DNA of 64,000 bases, taken from the NCBI GenBank assembly GCA_009914555.1, contig WNDY01000013.1:19016-83015 (forward strand), written 5' to 3'. The translations under genes and the position numbers were made by a program. Positions 29,532 through 38,489 of this stretch are shown here, piece by piece; position 1 is the stretch's first letter, and every line of letters starts with the position of its first letter. Under the pieces are notes generated by a model. It did no database searches and was not told the DNA's origin. It saw only the letters and a program-made list of their open reading frames with translations. The stretch comes from Xylophilus sp. (lineage in GTDB: Bacteria; Pseudomonadota; Gammaproteobacteria; Burkholderiales; Burkholderiaceae_C).

Positions 29532-31262
29532 TCAGGCCGCGCGCGCGCCCATCGCCCGGCAGCCCGCCGTGGCATCCAACTCGCCGCGGTAGGCGCCCGC
29601 CTGCACATCGAGCAGCCCCAGGACCGAATGGAACAGGTTGTCGTGCGTCAGCGGTTCGTCGAGCGTGCCGCGCAGGCATCGGACCGCCAGCCCGGTGCGC
29701 GCGGCGAAGCCGCGGCTGAGCCACGCGATCATCGGCACGTGCTTCTGCACCTGCGGCGCCAGCCGGTACGGGATGCCGTGCAGGTAGAGGCCGTATTCGC
29801 CGAGCGATTCGCCGTGGTCGCTCAGGTAGAGCAGGGCCCCGTCGTAGTCGTGCTCGCGGCCGCGCAGCCAGTCGATGGCGCCGGCGAGCACGTGGTCGTT
29901 GTAGGCGATGGAGTTGTCGTACGCGTTCATCAGCTGCGCCGGGTCGCACTGCGCCAGCGCGACCGTGGTGCATTCGGGCAGGAAGCGCTTGCGCGACGCC
30001 GGCGAGCGGCGGGTGTACGACGGCCCGTGGCTGCCCATCTCGTGCAACACGACGACCACGCCGCGGGCGCGGCGTTCGGCCGGCAGTGCGGCGATGCGCT
30101 CGTCCAGCCCGGCCAGCAGGATCTCGTCCAGGCATTCGCCGTCGCACAGGGCCCGGGCGCCGGGCACGGCGCGCGCCGTGTCCCGGGTGGAGACGTTCGG
30201 CACCCGGTCGCACACGCCCTTGCAGCCGGCCTGGTTGTCGATCCACAGCACGGCCAGGCCCGCGGACTGCAGCAGGTCGAGCAGGTTCTCGTGCTCGCGG
30301 TCGCGCGATTCGAAGGCCGCCTTGCCCAGGCCGGAGAACATGCAGGGCACCGAGGCCAGCGTATGCGTGCCGCAGAAATGCACGTCGCGCCAGCTCAGCA
30401 CGCCGCGCTGGGCCAGCTCGGGCGTGGTGTCGCGCCCGTAGCCGTTCAAGGCGTAGTGGTCGGCGCGCGAGGTCTCGCCGACCACCAGCAGGAAGAGCGG
30501 CGGCCGCTTCTGGCCGGCATAGCTCGCGCCCAGCGTGGCCGGTCCGAGGGGCAGCGGCGCGCCGCCGTCCATCCTGCCGCCGCCGTGGCGCACCACGCGC
30601 ACGGCCGAATAGGCCGCGGCCACCGGATTGGCCATGTAGCGCAGCTTGCCGTTCTCGCGCATCAGCGGCGCCAGATCGCGGTAGCCGATGAAAACGGCCA
30701 GGCCGGCCATCGCCAGCGCCGCGGCGCACAGCGCCAGATTGCGCCAGGCATTGCCGGCCCAGCGGCGCTGCCGCACCCGCACGCGCGCCAGCACCCACAG
30801 CGCCGGCAGCGCGGCCGGCAGCACGCCGGGCAGCACCGGCCAGCCGGCCAGATCGCGCATCTCGCGGGCATCGGTCTGCAGGGCGCTGCGCAGCATGTCG
30901 GGGTCGAGCACGATGCCGTAGGCCAGCATGGCGTACTGGGCGAACGCGGCCAGCACGGCCAGCCCCATCCACAGCGGCCGCGCGCCGCGCGACCAGGCCA
31001 GCAGCGACAGCGCGGCCAGCGTCAGCCCGCCGACGAGGCAAGGCGCGGCCAGCAGCCCGTGCAGGCCCGTGTGCAGTTCGCGCAGCGCGCGCCACAGCGC
31101 CAGGTTGCCGGCCAGCGTGAACCAGGCGGCCATCCAGGCCGCGACGGCCTGCGGCGAGTAGCCACCGGGCGCACCGAGCCACAGGTGGCGCAGCCTGCCG
31201 AGACGCAGGGACGGACCGGCCGGCGCGGCGGCGGGAGGCGAAGGAAGAACGGCATCGGACAT
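29532..31262 (-). CDS. eptA: Lipid A phosphoethanolamine transferase, EptA family
   Basis: This 576-residue inner-membrane enzyme adds phosphoethanolamine to lipid A. Five membrane helices occupy about residues 35-215. The periplasmic alkaline-phosphatase-fold domain has the nucleophile threonine in CGTHTLASVPCMFS, the metal site VGETSRADHYALNGYGRDTTPEL, and SDHGESLGEYGLYLHG near the end. Cysteines CKGVC and CDGEC fit the disulfide pattern of the family. In relatives, modification lowers the outer-membrane charge and raises tolerance to cationic peptides. The start at 31262 (MSDAVLPS) is the best family fit. No pmrAB-type pair adjoins it, so regulation is not visible. Confidence 0.93.
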   Translation of the reverse strand: MSDAVLPSPPAAAPAGPSLRLGRLRHLWLGAPGGYSPQAVAAWMAAWFTLAGNLALWRALRELHTGLHGLLAAPCLVGGLTLAALSLLAWSRGARPLWMGLAVLAAFAQYAMLAYGIVLDPDMLRSALQTDAREMRDLAGWPVLPGVLPAALPALWVLARVRVRQRRWAGNAWRNLALCAAALAMAGLAVFIGYRDLAPLMRENGKLRYMANPVAAAYSAVRVVRHGGGRMDGGAPLPLGPATLGASYAGQKRPPLFLLVVGETSRADHYALNGYGRDTTPELAQRGVLSWRDVHFCGTHTLASVPCMFSGLGKAAFESRDREHENLLDLLQSAGLAVLWIDNQAGCKGVCDRVPNVSTRDTARAVPGARALCDGECLDEILLAGLDERIAALPAERRARGVVVVLHEMGSHGPSYTRRSPASRKRFLPECTTVALAQCDPAQLMNAYDNSIAYNDHVLAGAIDWLRGREHDYDGALLYLSDHGESLGEYGLYLHGIPYRLAPQVQKHVPMIAWLSRGFAARTGLAVRCLRGTLDEPLTHDNLFHSVLGLLDVQAGAYRGELDATAGCRAMGARAA

Positions 31263-31683
31263 GGCCGCGCAGCGTAGGAGCCGTGCCTGAACGCAGGATG
31301 AACGTTCCGTTATCAGCATGAGGGAGTATGGGCTTGCAGCTCCCTTCATCCGGACGCCTCTGGCCTCAACAGCCGGGGGTATCCCAGCATGCCCGCGGCG
31401 CGCCTGTCGTGCTGCCGCTGCCGACGAACGCAACTGCGTGCCGCGCGGCCTGCGGGCTGCGCGCTGCCGCCGGCCCTTCATCGGGGACATCAAGCGGCAG
31501 GCCCTGGTCCTGCTCTGACACGGAACACCGCGTGCCATGTCCGCGCTCGAAATCGCCGGCGTTGGGCTCACCGCCCGGCGCATCCGCTGGTGCCGGCCGG
31601 CGGGCATCGTCGCCGTGCTGCTCTACGCCTGGAGCGCGCGGCGCGGAGAAGAGGGAGCGGCACAGCCGCCCGGGGGCTGTTCT
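31263..31683. other. 421-base gap between eptA and an exporter
   Basis: No gene is supported. The stretch has two copies of the recurrent motif: GGGAGTAT (31322-31329) and GGGGGTAT (31375-31382). A hairpin, ACAGCC (31662-31667) with GGCTGT (31675-31680), sits just past the stop of the minus-strand exporter and may end its transcript. The promoter of eptA must lie at its left end. Confidence 0.4.
31317..31331 (+). repeat. 15-base repeat CATGAGGGAGTATGG, copy 1
   Basis: This exact 15-mer occurs upstream of eptA and again, inverted, at 53939-53953. Both copies are in gaps between genes. It is the longest matching pair of the recurrent GGGRGTAT motif family in the window. Chance similarity cannot be excluded. 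Confidence 0.5.
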
Positions 31684-32619
31684 CTATCTGTGGCGGCGCA
31701 CCGACCAGGCCACGCCGGTCAGCAGCAGCACCATCGCCGCCCATTCCAGCGGGCGCGGCCACTGGCCTTCCCACACGAAGCCGTAGAACAGCGCGAACAG
31801 GGTCTCGAACACGATGAGCTGGCCGGTCAGCGTGAGCGGCACGCGCCGGTTGGCGATGTTCCACAGCTGGTTGCCGATCAGCGAGGCGCCGATCGCCAGC
31901 CCCGCGCTCACCGCCCAGAAGACCGTCCAGTCGCGGCTGGTGCCGGGCGGCGCAACGATGTCCGCCGCGGGACCGATCAGGCCCAGCGCCACCCCGGCCG
32001 CCGCGCCCGCCAGCGCCAGCACGCCGCTGGCCGCCCCGTAGAGCGCCGACCATTCACCGCTGCTGAAGCGCGGATTGCGCTGGAGATAGCGCGCGTTGTC
32101 CACCGCATACCAGCTCCAGCAGGCCAGCGCCCCCACGGCGCAGGCGATGCCCGCGGCGATGCGCCCGGCGGGCGCCTGCGTGGACGCGGCATGCAGGAAC
32201 ACGTCCACGTTGATGCAGGCGATGCCCGCCACCACCACCGCGAGCGGCAGCGCCAGACGCCGCAGCGGCGCCGCGCCGTGGTCGGCGCGGCCCATCAGCG
32301 TGACCAGTACCGGCAGCACGCCGATGATGAGCGAGGTGGGCGCGACGCCGGCCAGTTGCACCGCATGGGCCAGCAACAGGTAGTAGACGATGTTGCCAGC
32401 CAGCGACTGGCGCAGCAGCGCGATTCCGTCGGCGCGGCCCAGGCCGGCGGCGATGCCGCGGGCCTGCGGCGCCAGCATGGCCGCGGCCACTGCGCCGTAG
32501 GCCAGGTAGCGGCCGGTCATCAGCTCCCAGGGCGTGAAGCCGGCCAGCACCCGCGGCACGATGAACACCAGCCCCCACAAAGCCCCGGCCAGCAGCCCGC
32601 ACAGCACACCCCAACGCAT
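31684..32619 (-). CDS. EamA/DMT-family transporter
   Basis: This 311-residue inner-membrane protein has about ten helices in two EamA repeats (MRWGVLCGLLAGALWGLVFIVPRVL at the start). Substrate is unknown; relatives export amino acids or metabolites. The ATG at 32619 is the family-like start; an in-frame ATG at 32826 would reach into the divergent gene. It diverges from the ETF:quinone oxidoreductase across 181 bases, and no functional link is evident. Confidence 0.88.
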   Translation of the reverse strand: MRWGVLCGLLAGALWGLVFIVPRVLAGFTPWELMTGRYLAYGAVAAAMLAPQARGIAAGLGRADGIALLRQSLAGNIVYYLLLAHAVQLAGVAPTSLIIGVLPVLVTLMGRADHGAAPLRRLALPLAVVVAGIACINVDVFLHAASTQAPAGRIAAGIACAVGALACWSWYAVDNARYLQRNPRFSSGEWSALYGAASGVLALAGAAAGVALGLIGPAADIVAPPGTSRDWTVFWAVSAGLAIGASLIGNQLWNIANRRVPLTLTGQLIVFETLFALFYGFVWEGQWPRPLEWAAMVLLLTGVAWSVRRHR

Positions 32620-32800
32620 CGATATCTTTCCCTTCCCTGGACACCCAGCTGGCCGGCACGGCCGAAAAAGCACAGGCGTTCGCTCGCCAAGGGCTTCGCC
32701 GAATAGAATCATAGGCTGTGCCCGGCAGGGCCAGCGCTCCGTGAACCGCCTTTCGCCCGCGGCTTCCGATCCCGATTCCGAGACAAGCACAGACACCCCG

Positions 32801-34507
32801 ATGACCAACGAAGAACTCCTCAGCACCTACGGCCCGCGCGAAGCGATGGACTACGACGTGGTCGTCGTCGGCGGCGGCCCCGCCGGCCTCTCGACCGCCA
32901 TCCGGCTCAAGCAGCTCGCGGCCGAAAAAGGCCAGGAGATCTCGGTCGTCGTGCTGGAAAAGGGCTCCGAGCCCGGCGCCCACACCCTGTCGGGCGCCAT
33001 CATGGACCCGCGTGCGCTCACCGAGCTGATCCCCGACTGGAAGGAAAAAGGCGCGCCGCTGAACCAGCCGGTGACCGAAGACGCCATGGTCTTCCTCAGC
33101 GAGAAGGGCAGCCTGCGCACGCCCGGCTTCCTGCTGCCACAGTGCTTCCACAACGAAGGCAACTACATCGTCAGCCTGGGCAACGTGGTGCGCTGGCTAG
33201 GCCAGCAGGCCGAGGAACTCGGCGTGGAGATCTTCCCCGGCTTCGCTGCGGCGGAGGTCGTCTACAACGACGACGGCAGCGTCAAGGGTGTGGCCACCGG
33301 CAACATGGGCGTGGGCAAGGACGGCGAGCCGACGGCCGAGTTCCAGCTCGGCATGGAGTTGCACGGCAAGTACACGATCTTCGCCGAGGGTTCGCGCGGC
33401 CACCTCGGCCGCCAGCTGATCGCGCGCTTCACGCTCGACGAGGACCGCGACCCGCAGACCTACGGCCTGGGCGTCAAGGAAGTGTGGGAGATCGACCCGA
33501 AGCGCCACCAGCCCGGCTTCGTGCTGCACACGGCCGGCTGGCCGATGGACGGCAGCACCTACGGCGGCGCCTTCCTCTACCACGACGAGGGCAACAAGGT
33601 CACGCTGGGCTTCATCACCGGGCTGGACTATGCCAACCCCTACCTGAGCCCGTTCGAGGAATTCCAGCGCTGGAAGACCCACCCCAACATCCGCTGGTAC
33701 CTCGAAGGCGACGAATCCAAGGGCATCAAGGCGGGCAGGCGCCTGGGCTACGGCGCGCGCGCCATCACGGCCGGCGGCCTGCTGTCGCTGCCGAAGACCG
33801 TGTTCCCGGGCGGCGCGCTGGTCGGCTGCGAGGCCGGCTACCTCAACGTGAGCCGCATCAAGGGCAGCCACGCCGCCATCAAGACCGGCATGCTTGCGGC
33901 CGAGGCCGCCTTCGATGCGGTGCAGGCCGGCCGCCGGCACGACGAACTCACGGCCTACCCCGAGGCCTTCGAGAACAGCTGGCTTCACAAGGAGTTGAAC
34001 AAGGCGCGCAACTTCAAGGCCTGGTTCAAGACGGGCCTGTTCACCGCCACACTGATGAACGGCATCGAGCAGTTCGTGCTCAAGGGCAACGTGCCGTGGA
34101 CGCTGCACCGCCACAAGCCCGACCATGCCTACCTGAAGCCGGCGGCCGAGTGCAAGCCCATCGTCTATCCCAAGCCGGACGGCAAGCTGACCTTCGACCG
34201 GCTCTCCAGCGTGTTCATCAGCAACACCAACCATGCGGAGAACCAGCCGGCCCACCTGACGCTGAAGGATCCGAGCGTGCCGGTCGACGTCAACCTGGCG
34301 ATGTACGCCGGTCCCGAGGCCCGCTACTGCCCGGCCGGGGTGTACGAGTTCGTGGTCGACGAGGCCAAAGGCGGCAATGCCCAGCGTCTGCAGATCAACG
34401 CGCAGAACTGCGTGCACTGCAAGACCTGCGACATCAAGGACCCGACGCAGAACATCGTCTGGGTCACGCCCGAGGGCGGCGGCGGGCCAAACTACGTGGG
34501 GATGTGA
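32801..34507 (+). CDS. Electron transfer flavoprotein:ubiquinone oxidoreductase
   Basis: This 568-residue inner-membrane iron-sulfur flavoprotein carries electrons from ETF, reduced by acyl-CoA dehydrogenases, to ubiquinone. It has the N-terminal FAD motif (YDVVVVGGGPAGLSTAIRL), a membrane-association and quinone region in the middle, and a C-terminal [4Fe-4S] site formed by cysteines in ARYCPAGVYEF and NCVHCKTCDIKDP. It serves acyl-CoA dehydrogenases such as the one at 11530. The ATG at 32801 gives the usual start. The ETF subunits themselves are not in the window. Confidence 0.96.
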   Translation: MTNEELLSTYGPREAMDYDVVVVGGGPAGLSTAIRLKQLAAEKGQEISVVVLEKGSEPGAHTLSGAIMDPRALTELIPDWKEKGAPLNQPVTEDAMVFLSEKGSLRTPGFLLPQCFHNEGNYIVSLGNVVRWLGQQAEELGVEIFPGFAAAEVVYNDDGSVKGVATGNMGVGKDGEPTAEFQLGMELHGKYTIFAEGSRGHLGRQLIARFTLDEDRDPQTYGLGVKEVWEIDPKRHQPGFVLHTAGWPMDGSTYGGAFLYHDEGNKVTLGFITGLDYANPYLSPFEEFQRWKTHPNIRWYLEGDESKGIKAGRRLGYGARAITAGGLLSLPKTVFPGGALVGCEAGYLNVSRIKGSHAAIKTGMLAAEAAFDAVQAGRRHDELTAYPEAFENSWLHKELNKARNFKAWFKTGLFTATLMNGIEQFVLKGNVPWTLHRHKPDHAYLKPAAECKPIVYPKPDGKLTFDRLSSVFISNTNHAENQPAHLTLKDPSVPVDVNLAMYAGPEARYCPAGVYEFVVDEAKGGNAQRLQINAQNCVHCKTCDIKDPTQNIVWVTPEGGGGPNYVGM

Positions 34508-34601
34508 CGGCGCCGGGTCCGAAAGCTGCACGGTAGCGCACTGCAGCGCTCGGTGCCAGGCGCCCTCCTCGCCTTCCGGGAGAACCGAACGGAGACCGGA
34601 C

Positions 34602-35109
34602 CTACAACCGGCCAAGCCACGGGTGGCCGGGATGCGCCCGGTCGAGCCAGCGCCGCAGGCATCCCTTGTCGGACGGCGACAGCCGGGGCAGCGCATGGCG
34701 GAATTCCGCTGCGCGGCGCCTGGATCGAGGCATCGCGCTTGTAGACCCAGATGTCCGGCGTCCCGCGCTCCAGCATCATGTCGACGCGCCAGCAGCCGCG
34801 CTTCAGGTCCGCCCCCCAGAACTGGGAGACTGCTGGCGGTGCAAGAAACGGCGGCGGCCAATGGCCGACCACGCCTGCGTGCGCGGTAAAAAATCTCAGT
34901 TCGGACAGAAAGGACCGTATCGTATCGAGGTCCGAGGGCAGCACGGCGAACTCCAGATCCTCGTGCTCCCGCAACTGCTCGCCATGCCAGAGGTCCAGCG
35001 CCCAACCGCCGACCACATACCAGTGCACCGGGGCCTCGCGCAGGCGTCTCGCCAGTGCCTGGGGCGTCCAGGGATCCCAGGCGTCATCCGCAGGAGGTGC
35101 AGGCGGCAT
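34602..35109 (-). pseudogene. Aminoglycoside-nucleotidyltransferase-like protein with an internal deletion
   Basis: The first part, from 35109, reads WYVVGGWALDLWHGEQLREHEDLEFAVL, the GGWALD and HEDLE nucleotidyltransferase signature. It continues through CWRVDMMLERGTPDIWVYKRD to IQAPR. Homologues then continue with a segment of roughly 30-40 residues around the LAPE-type motif. Here it is missing, and the C terminus resumes in another frame as AAEFRHALPRLSPSDKGCLRRWLDRAH, ending WLGRL at 34602. So a deletion near 34705-34720, not a multiple of three, removed the middle. The nominal reading frame runs on into non-homologous sequence. It is not expected to be active. An earlier in-frame ATG near 35160 is possible. 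Confidence 0.7.
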
Positions 35110-35260
35110 GCCAAGTTCGCGAAAAAGGGAGCCGCTATAGCGCGACGCCGTCGTCGTCATCATCCTCGGCACTGGAGCCGCCACGGTCGGCGGAGCCACC
35201 GGCGACGATGCATGGTCAGGCCATGGCCCACTGCCCCTGCGCCATACGAGGAGATTCCGG

Positions 35261-35608
35261 ATGAACGTGCACGTTGCGATCGACGTACCCGCCAGCACGG
35301 TGGAGATCGGCGTCGGCGATGCCAAGGCCACGCTCAATGCCCACCAGGTATCGCGGCTGATCGAACAGTCGGCCTTCGGCGGGGCCCACATGCAGCCGGT
35401 CGAGGCGCCGGTGCTGGAAGCCAACCACAAATATGTCGCGCAGCTGGACCCGCCCGCCGTGGTGCTGCAGGATGATCCTGCGCCGCCGCCGGTCACGCTG
35501 ATCTTCCATGTGGGCTCCGGCTGGACGGCCTATCGTTTCACCGAGGCCGGCCGCCAGGCGTTGGTCGCGCAATGGTCCGCGCCCGGTGGCATTGGTCCGC
35601 TGCAATAG
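35261..35608 (+). CDS. Hypothetical protein, 115 residues
   Basis: This product begins MNVHVAIDVPASTVEIGVGD and ends APGGIGPLQ. It has no signal peptide, membrane segment or recognised domain; the C-terminal half (VTLIFHVGSGWTAYRFTEAGRQALVAQW) looks like a small mixed alpha/beta fold. AGGAGA lies seven bases before the start and codon usage matches its neighbours, so it is probably real. It lies between the nucleotidyltransferase remnant and the 51-residue membrane protein, both on the other strand. Confidence 0.6.
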   Translation: MNVHVAIDVPASTVEIGVGDAKATLNAHQVSRLIEQSAFGGAHMQPVEAPVLEANHKYVAQLDPPAVVLQDDPAPPPVTLIFHVGSGWTAYRFTEAGRQALVAQWSAPGGIGPLQ

Positions 35609-35621
35609 CGGCCAGCCCTGC

Positions 35622-35777
35622 TCAATAGCCAACAGAGGTGGCGATGCCGACGGCCAGCACCGTGAACAGCAGGAACGCCACGATGGCGCCCAGCACGGTC
35701 AGCGTACGGCGGGTCGCGTACCGGTTGCGGCCGGACGAGTGCGGAACCTGGCCCGGCGAGGTCTTGTCTGGATTCAT
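35622..35777 (-). CDS. Small single-pass membrane protein, 51 residues
   Basis: Translation from 35777 gives a protein that begins MNPDKTSPGQVPHSSGRNRY. It has a basic stretch (RNRYATRR), then one strong membrane helix (LTVLGAIVAFLLFTVLAVGIA), and ends TSVGY. The layout, basic residues followed by a helix, predicts an N-in, single-pass inner-membrane protein. AGGAG motifs lie just upstream. It is too short for most gene finders. No family is recognised. Convergent with the 115-residue gene (14 bases apart). Confidence 0.6.
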   Translation of the reverse strand: MNPDKTSPGQVPHSSGRNRYATRRTLTVLGAIVAFLLFTVLAVGIATSVGY

Positions 35778-35884
35778 CTCCTGCTCCTGAATGCTGAGTT
35801 CGATGAAGGCAAGCTACCTCGCGTGCTGCCATGGCCGTGTCGGACAGCGGCCCGCGGCCACCTGCCACGCCTGCCTACGCCACC

Positions 35885-36340
35885 TCAGGTCGCCAGCGGC
35901 AGGTCCGCCTTCTTCAGCGTGCGCAGCACGAAGCTCGACTGGCTGTGACGTATTCCTTTGATCTTGTAGAGCCGCTCGCGCAGCAGGCGCTCGTAGTCCT
36001 TGGTGTCGCGCACGACGATGCGCAGCAGGTAGTCGTATTCGCCCGAGACGAGGTGCGCCTCGACCACCTCGGGGATTGCGGCCAGCGCCTCGCCGAACTT
36101 GCCGAGTGTGTTGTCCGAATGGCTGTCGAGCGTGACCATGACCAGCACCGTGTCGCGCAGGTCCAGCGCCTCGGGGTTGATGCGCACGGTATAGCCCTGG
36201 ATCACGCCCGACTCCTCCATGCGGCGGATGCGCGTCCAGCAGGGCGACGGGCTCAGGCCCACGGCATCGCCGATCTCCTGGAGGCTCGCGCGGGCGTTCT
36301 GCTGCAGAACGGCCAGAATGCGGGCATCGATACGGTCCAT
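35885..36340 (-). CDS. Lrp/AsnC-family transcriptional regulator
   Basis: This 151-residue regulator has an N-terminal AsnC helix-turn-helix (MDRIDARILAVLQQNARASLQEIGDAVGLSPSPCWTRIRRME) and a C-terminal RAM ligand domain (VVEAHLVSGEYDYLLRIVVRDTKDYERLL). Such proteins sense amino acids and form octamers. The start at 36340 is the normal family start; an upstream in-frame ATG at 36451 would add an unrelated tail. No amino-acid gene is adjacent, so the target is unknown. Confidence 0.93.
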   Translation of the reverse strand: MDRIDARILAVLQQNARASLQEIGDAVGLSPSPCWTRIRRMEESGVIQGYTVRINPEALDLRDTVLVMVTLDSHSDNTLGKFGEALAAIPEVVEAHLVSGEYDYLLRIVVRDTKDYERLLRERLYKIKGIRHSQSSFVLRTLKKADLPLAT

Positions 36341-36895
36341 GGAAAATTCTTCTCTCTTTCGGGCAATAACAGAAGATATTTCCAAAATTCCTGGATTGCA
36401 ACGCAAGAACGGCAATCCGTTCGGCGCGCCGCCGCGCATACTTTGCGGCATCGAGGGCGCTTACCGGCGGCCCAGATGGGAAGGGCCCCGTCCGGTTACT
36501 GCCGGGCGGGGCGCTGGACAAGGGGATACTGGGGACCCTGCCTTTCGCATCTGCCATTGTGGCGCATGCTGCAAAGTTATACCCCCTGTCTGCTCATTCC
36601 AGGACTGCCCGTGTCTTCCCCATTTCGTAGCGGACCCAATCCAGGAACGACGCGCGTCGCATGTCGGCCTCGAAGCGCACCGGTGACAAAAGCACATATT
36701 CCGATCATCGGGAATGCCCCCCCGAAGGCGCCACCAGGCCGCGCTCAACCGCACCATCGGCGTGGTGCTGGGCTCGGGCTCTGGCTGGCCGTCGGCTCGG
36801 TAGTGCGCGCATGACGCCAGTCCACGGATACTCTGGCCCCTTGCAGTCCACAGCGCACGATCTTCGCGCACTGCCGGCCCATACCCCTGCCTCTG
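36341..36895. other. 555-base gap between the AsnC regulator and cheV
   Basis: No intact gene is supported. The minus-strand reading frame at 36461-36871 has no family match. Two copies of the recurrent motif are here: ATACCCCC (36579-36586) and ATACCCCT (36881-36888). Near 36740-36790 the plus strand reads RTIGVVLGSGSGW, which resembles the start of a patatin-like phospholipase and may be a decayed fragment. Confidence 0.4.
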
Positions 36896-37882
36896 TCAGG
36901 GATTGAACGCCCGCGACAGCGCCGCGCGCAGGGCCTCGGCCAGCTCGGTGGCCGAGAACTTGGCCACGTAGGCATCGGCACCGGCGCTGCGGCCCTGGGC
37001 CTCGTTGGTTTCGCCCGACAGCGAGGAATGGATCACCACCGGCAGCGTGGCGAAGCGCGGGTCGTGCTTGATGTTGCGGGTGAGCGTGAAGCCGTCCATT
37101 TCAGGCATCTCCAGGTCGGTCAGCACCAGCGCGACCTTGTCCTGGATGGTCTTGCCCTCGCGGCGCGCGGCCTCGTCCCAGGCCAGCAGCTGCTCCCAGG
37201 CCTCGCGGCCGGAGTTCACGATGACGTGGGGCGTATCGAGCGCCTCGAACTCCTGCTCCAGCAGCGACCGGGCCACGGCCGAGTCGTCGGCGGCCAGCAC
37301 CACCGCCCCCGGGCGCAGGCGCAGCTGCGCCCCGATCAGCGGCGGCTCCGCAGGCGGCGGGGAGACGGTGCGCACGATGGCCTCCACGTCCAGCACCTGG
37401 GCCAGGCGGGCGCTGTTCACATCCTTGTCGAGCCGGGCGATGCTGGTCACCAGCCCGCCGCTGGCGCTGCCTTCGGCGGCCAGTACCTGCTGCCAGTCGA
37501 GTTGCACGATCTCCTCCACCCCCTCGACGGCGAAAGCCTGGGTGGTGCGGGCGAACTCGGTCACCAGCATGATGTTCAGGCCGGTGCGCGGCGTGACCCC
37601 GACGACGGCCGGCAGGTCGATGACCTGCATGATCTGCCCGCGCAGGTCCACCACGCCGAGCACGTGCGGATGCGCGCCGACCACGGCCGTCACCTTGGGC
37701 ATGGCGACGATCTCGCGGACCTTGAAGATGTTGATGCCGAACAGCTCGCTGCGGCCGCTTTCGTCCGCCGGATCGCCGCCCAGGCGGAAGAGCAGCAGCT
37801 CGAACCGGCTCGACGGCTTGCCCGCCTGGGCATCGGCGCCCGTGCTGCCCTGGGCCGGCCGGCCCTGCGTTGCTGCAACCAT
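36896..37882 (-). CDS. cheV: Chemotaxis coupling protein CheV
   Basis: This 328-residue protein has an N-terminal CheW-like domain (about residues 25-175, ELFGINIFKVREIVAMPKVTAVVGAHPHVLGVVDLRG) and a C-terminal receiver domain with the phosphorylatable aspartate in VALVLTDLEMPEMDGF. CheV couples chemoreceptors to CheA and its phosphorylation aids adaptation. No other chemotaxis gene is nearby. It follows regA on the same strand after 64 bases, but whether it shares that transcript is unclear. Confidence 0.93.
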   Translation of the reverse strand: MVAATQGRPAQGSTGADAQAGKPSSRFELLLFRLGGDPADESGRSELFGINIFKVREIVAMPKVTAVVGAHPHVLGVVDLRGQIMQVIDLPAVVGVTPRTGLNIMLVTEFARTTQAFAVEGVEEIVQLDWQQVLAAEGSASGGLVTSIARLDKDVNSARLAQVLDVEAIVRTVSPPPAEPPLIGAQLRLRPGAVVLAADDSAVARSLLEQEFEALDTPHVIVNSGREAWEQLLAWDEAARREGKTIQDKVALVLTDLEMPEMDGFTLTRNIKHDPRFATLPVVIHSSLSGETNEAQGRSAGADAYVAKFSATELAEALRAALSRAFNP

Positions 37883-37946
37883 GCTGTTCCCTCGTCGTGA
37901 TGTGCTGGATGATCTGTTCCGGCCTCGAGTGTACGTGGCCGCCCGC

Positions 37947-38489
37947 CTATTTCACCCTCTGCTTTTCGAGCTTGCGCGCCAGCGTGCGGCGGTGCATGCC
38001 GAGCCGCCGGGCGGCTTCGGAGATGTTGAAGCCGGTCTGCGCCAGCGTCTCGTGGATGTGCTCCCACTCCAGCGTCTTGATCGAGGTGGCCCGCTCGGTC
38101 AGCTCGACCTCGGCATCGCCCTCGCGGCGGTCGAAGGCGGCCTCGATGTCGTCGGTATTCGACGGCTTGGCCAGGTAGTAGCAGGCACCGAGCTTGATGG
38201 CCTCGACCGCGGTGGCGATGCTGGCGTCGCCGGTCAGCACGACGATGAGCATCTTCGGATCGTGCGCATGCAGCCCCTGCACGCAGGCCAGACCCGAGTC
38301 GCCGCCGGCCAGCTTCAGGTCGACCACGGCGCGGCCGAAGGTGTGCGTGCCCAGCAGCGCTTCCACCTCGCCGAGGCTGGCCGCCTGGGCCACCGTGTAG
38401 CCGCGCCGTTCGAACGAGCGGGCCAGCGTACGGCCGAACGCGGCGTCGTCCTCCACGATGAGCAGTTGCCGGTCGTGCGGGCTGGTCAT
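37947..38489 (-). CDS. regA: RegA/PrrA/ActR-type response regulator
   Basis: This 180-residue regulator has a receiver domain with the phosphate-accepting aspartate in RAVVDLKLAGGDSG and conserved lysine in YYLAKPS, and a C-terminal Fis-type helix-turn-helix (GFNISEAARRLGMHRRTLARKLEK). Typical RegA proteins have a run of prolines between the two; here that linker is DRREGDAEVELTERATSIKTLEW and has none. It forms a pair with RegB, whose stop overlaps its start by four bases. In relatives RegA controls oxidases, carbon and nitrogen fixation by redox state; the adjoining cyo operon is a likely target. Confidence 0.9.
   Translation of the reverse strand: MTSPHDRQLLIVEDDAAFGRTLARSFERRGYTVAQAASLGEVEALLGTHTFGRAVVDLKLAGGDSGLACVQGLHAHDPKMLIVVLTGDASIATAVEAIKLGACYYLAKPSNTDDIEAAFDRREGDAEVELTERATSIKTLEWEHIHETLAQTGFNISEAARRLGMHRRTLARKLEKQRVK

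Noticed and set aside
28615..31182. 855-residue minus-strand frame spanning eptA and the DUF3014 gene
   Set aside because: Only the part after 29454 matches a family; the upstream part is an off-frame reading of eptA with arginine- and alanine-rich composition.
36461..36871. 136-residue minus-strand frame before cheV
   Set aside because: No domain, no ribosome binding site, and a composition unlike its neighbours.
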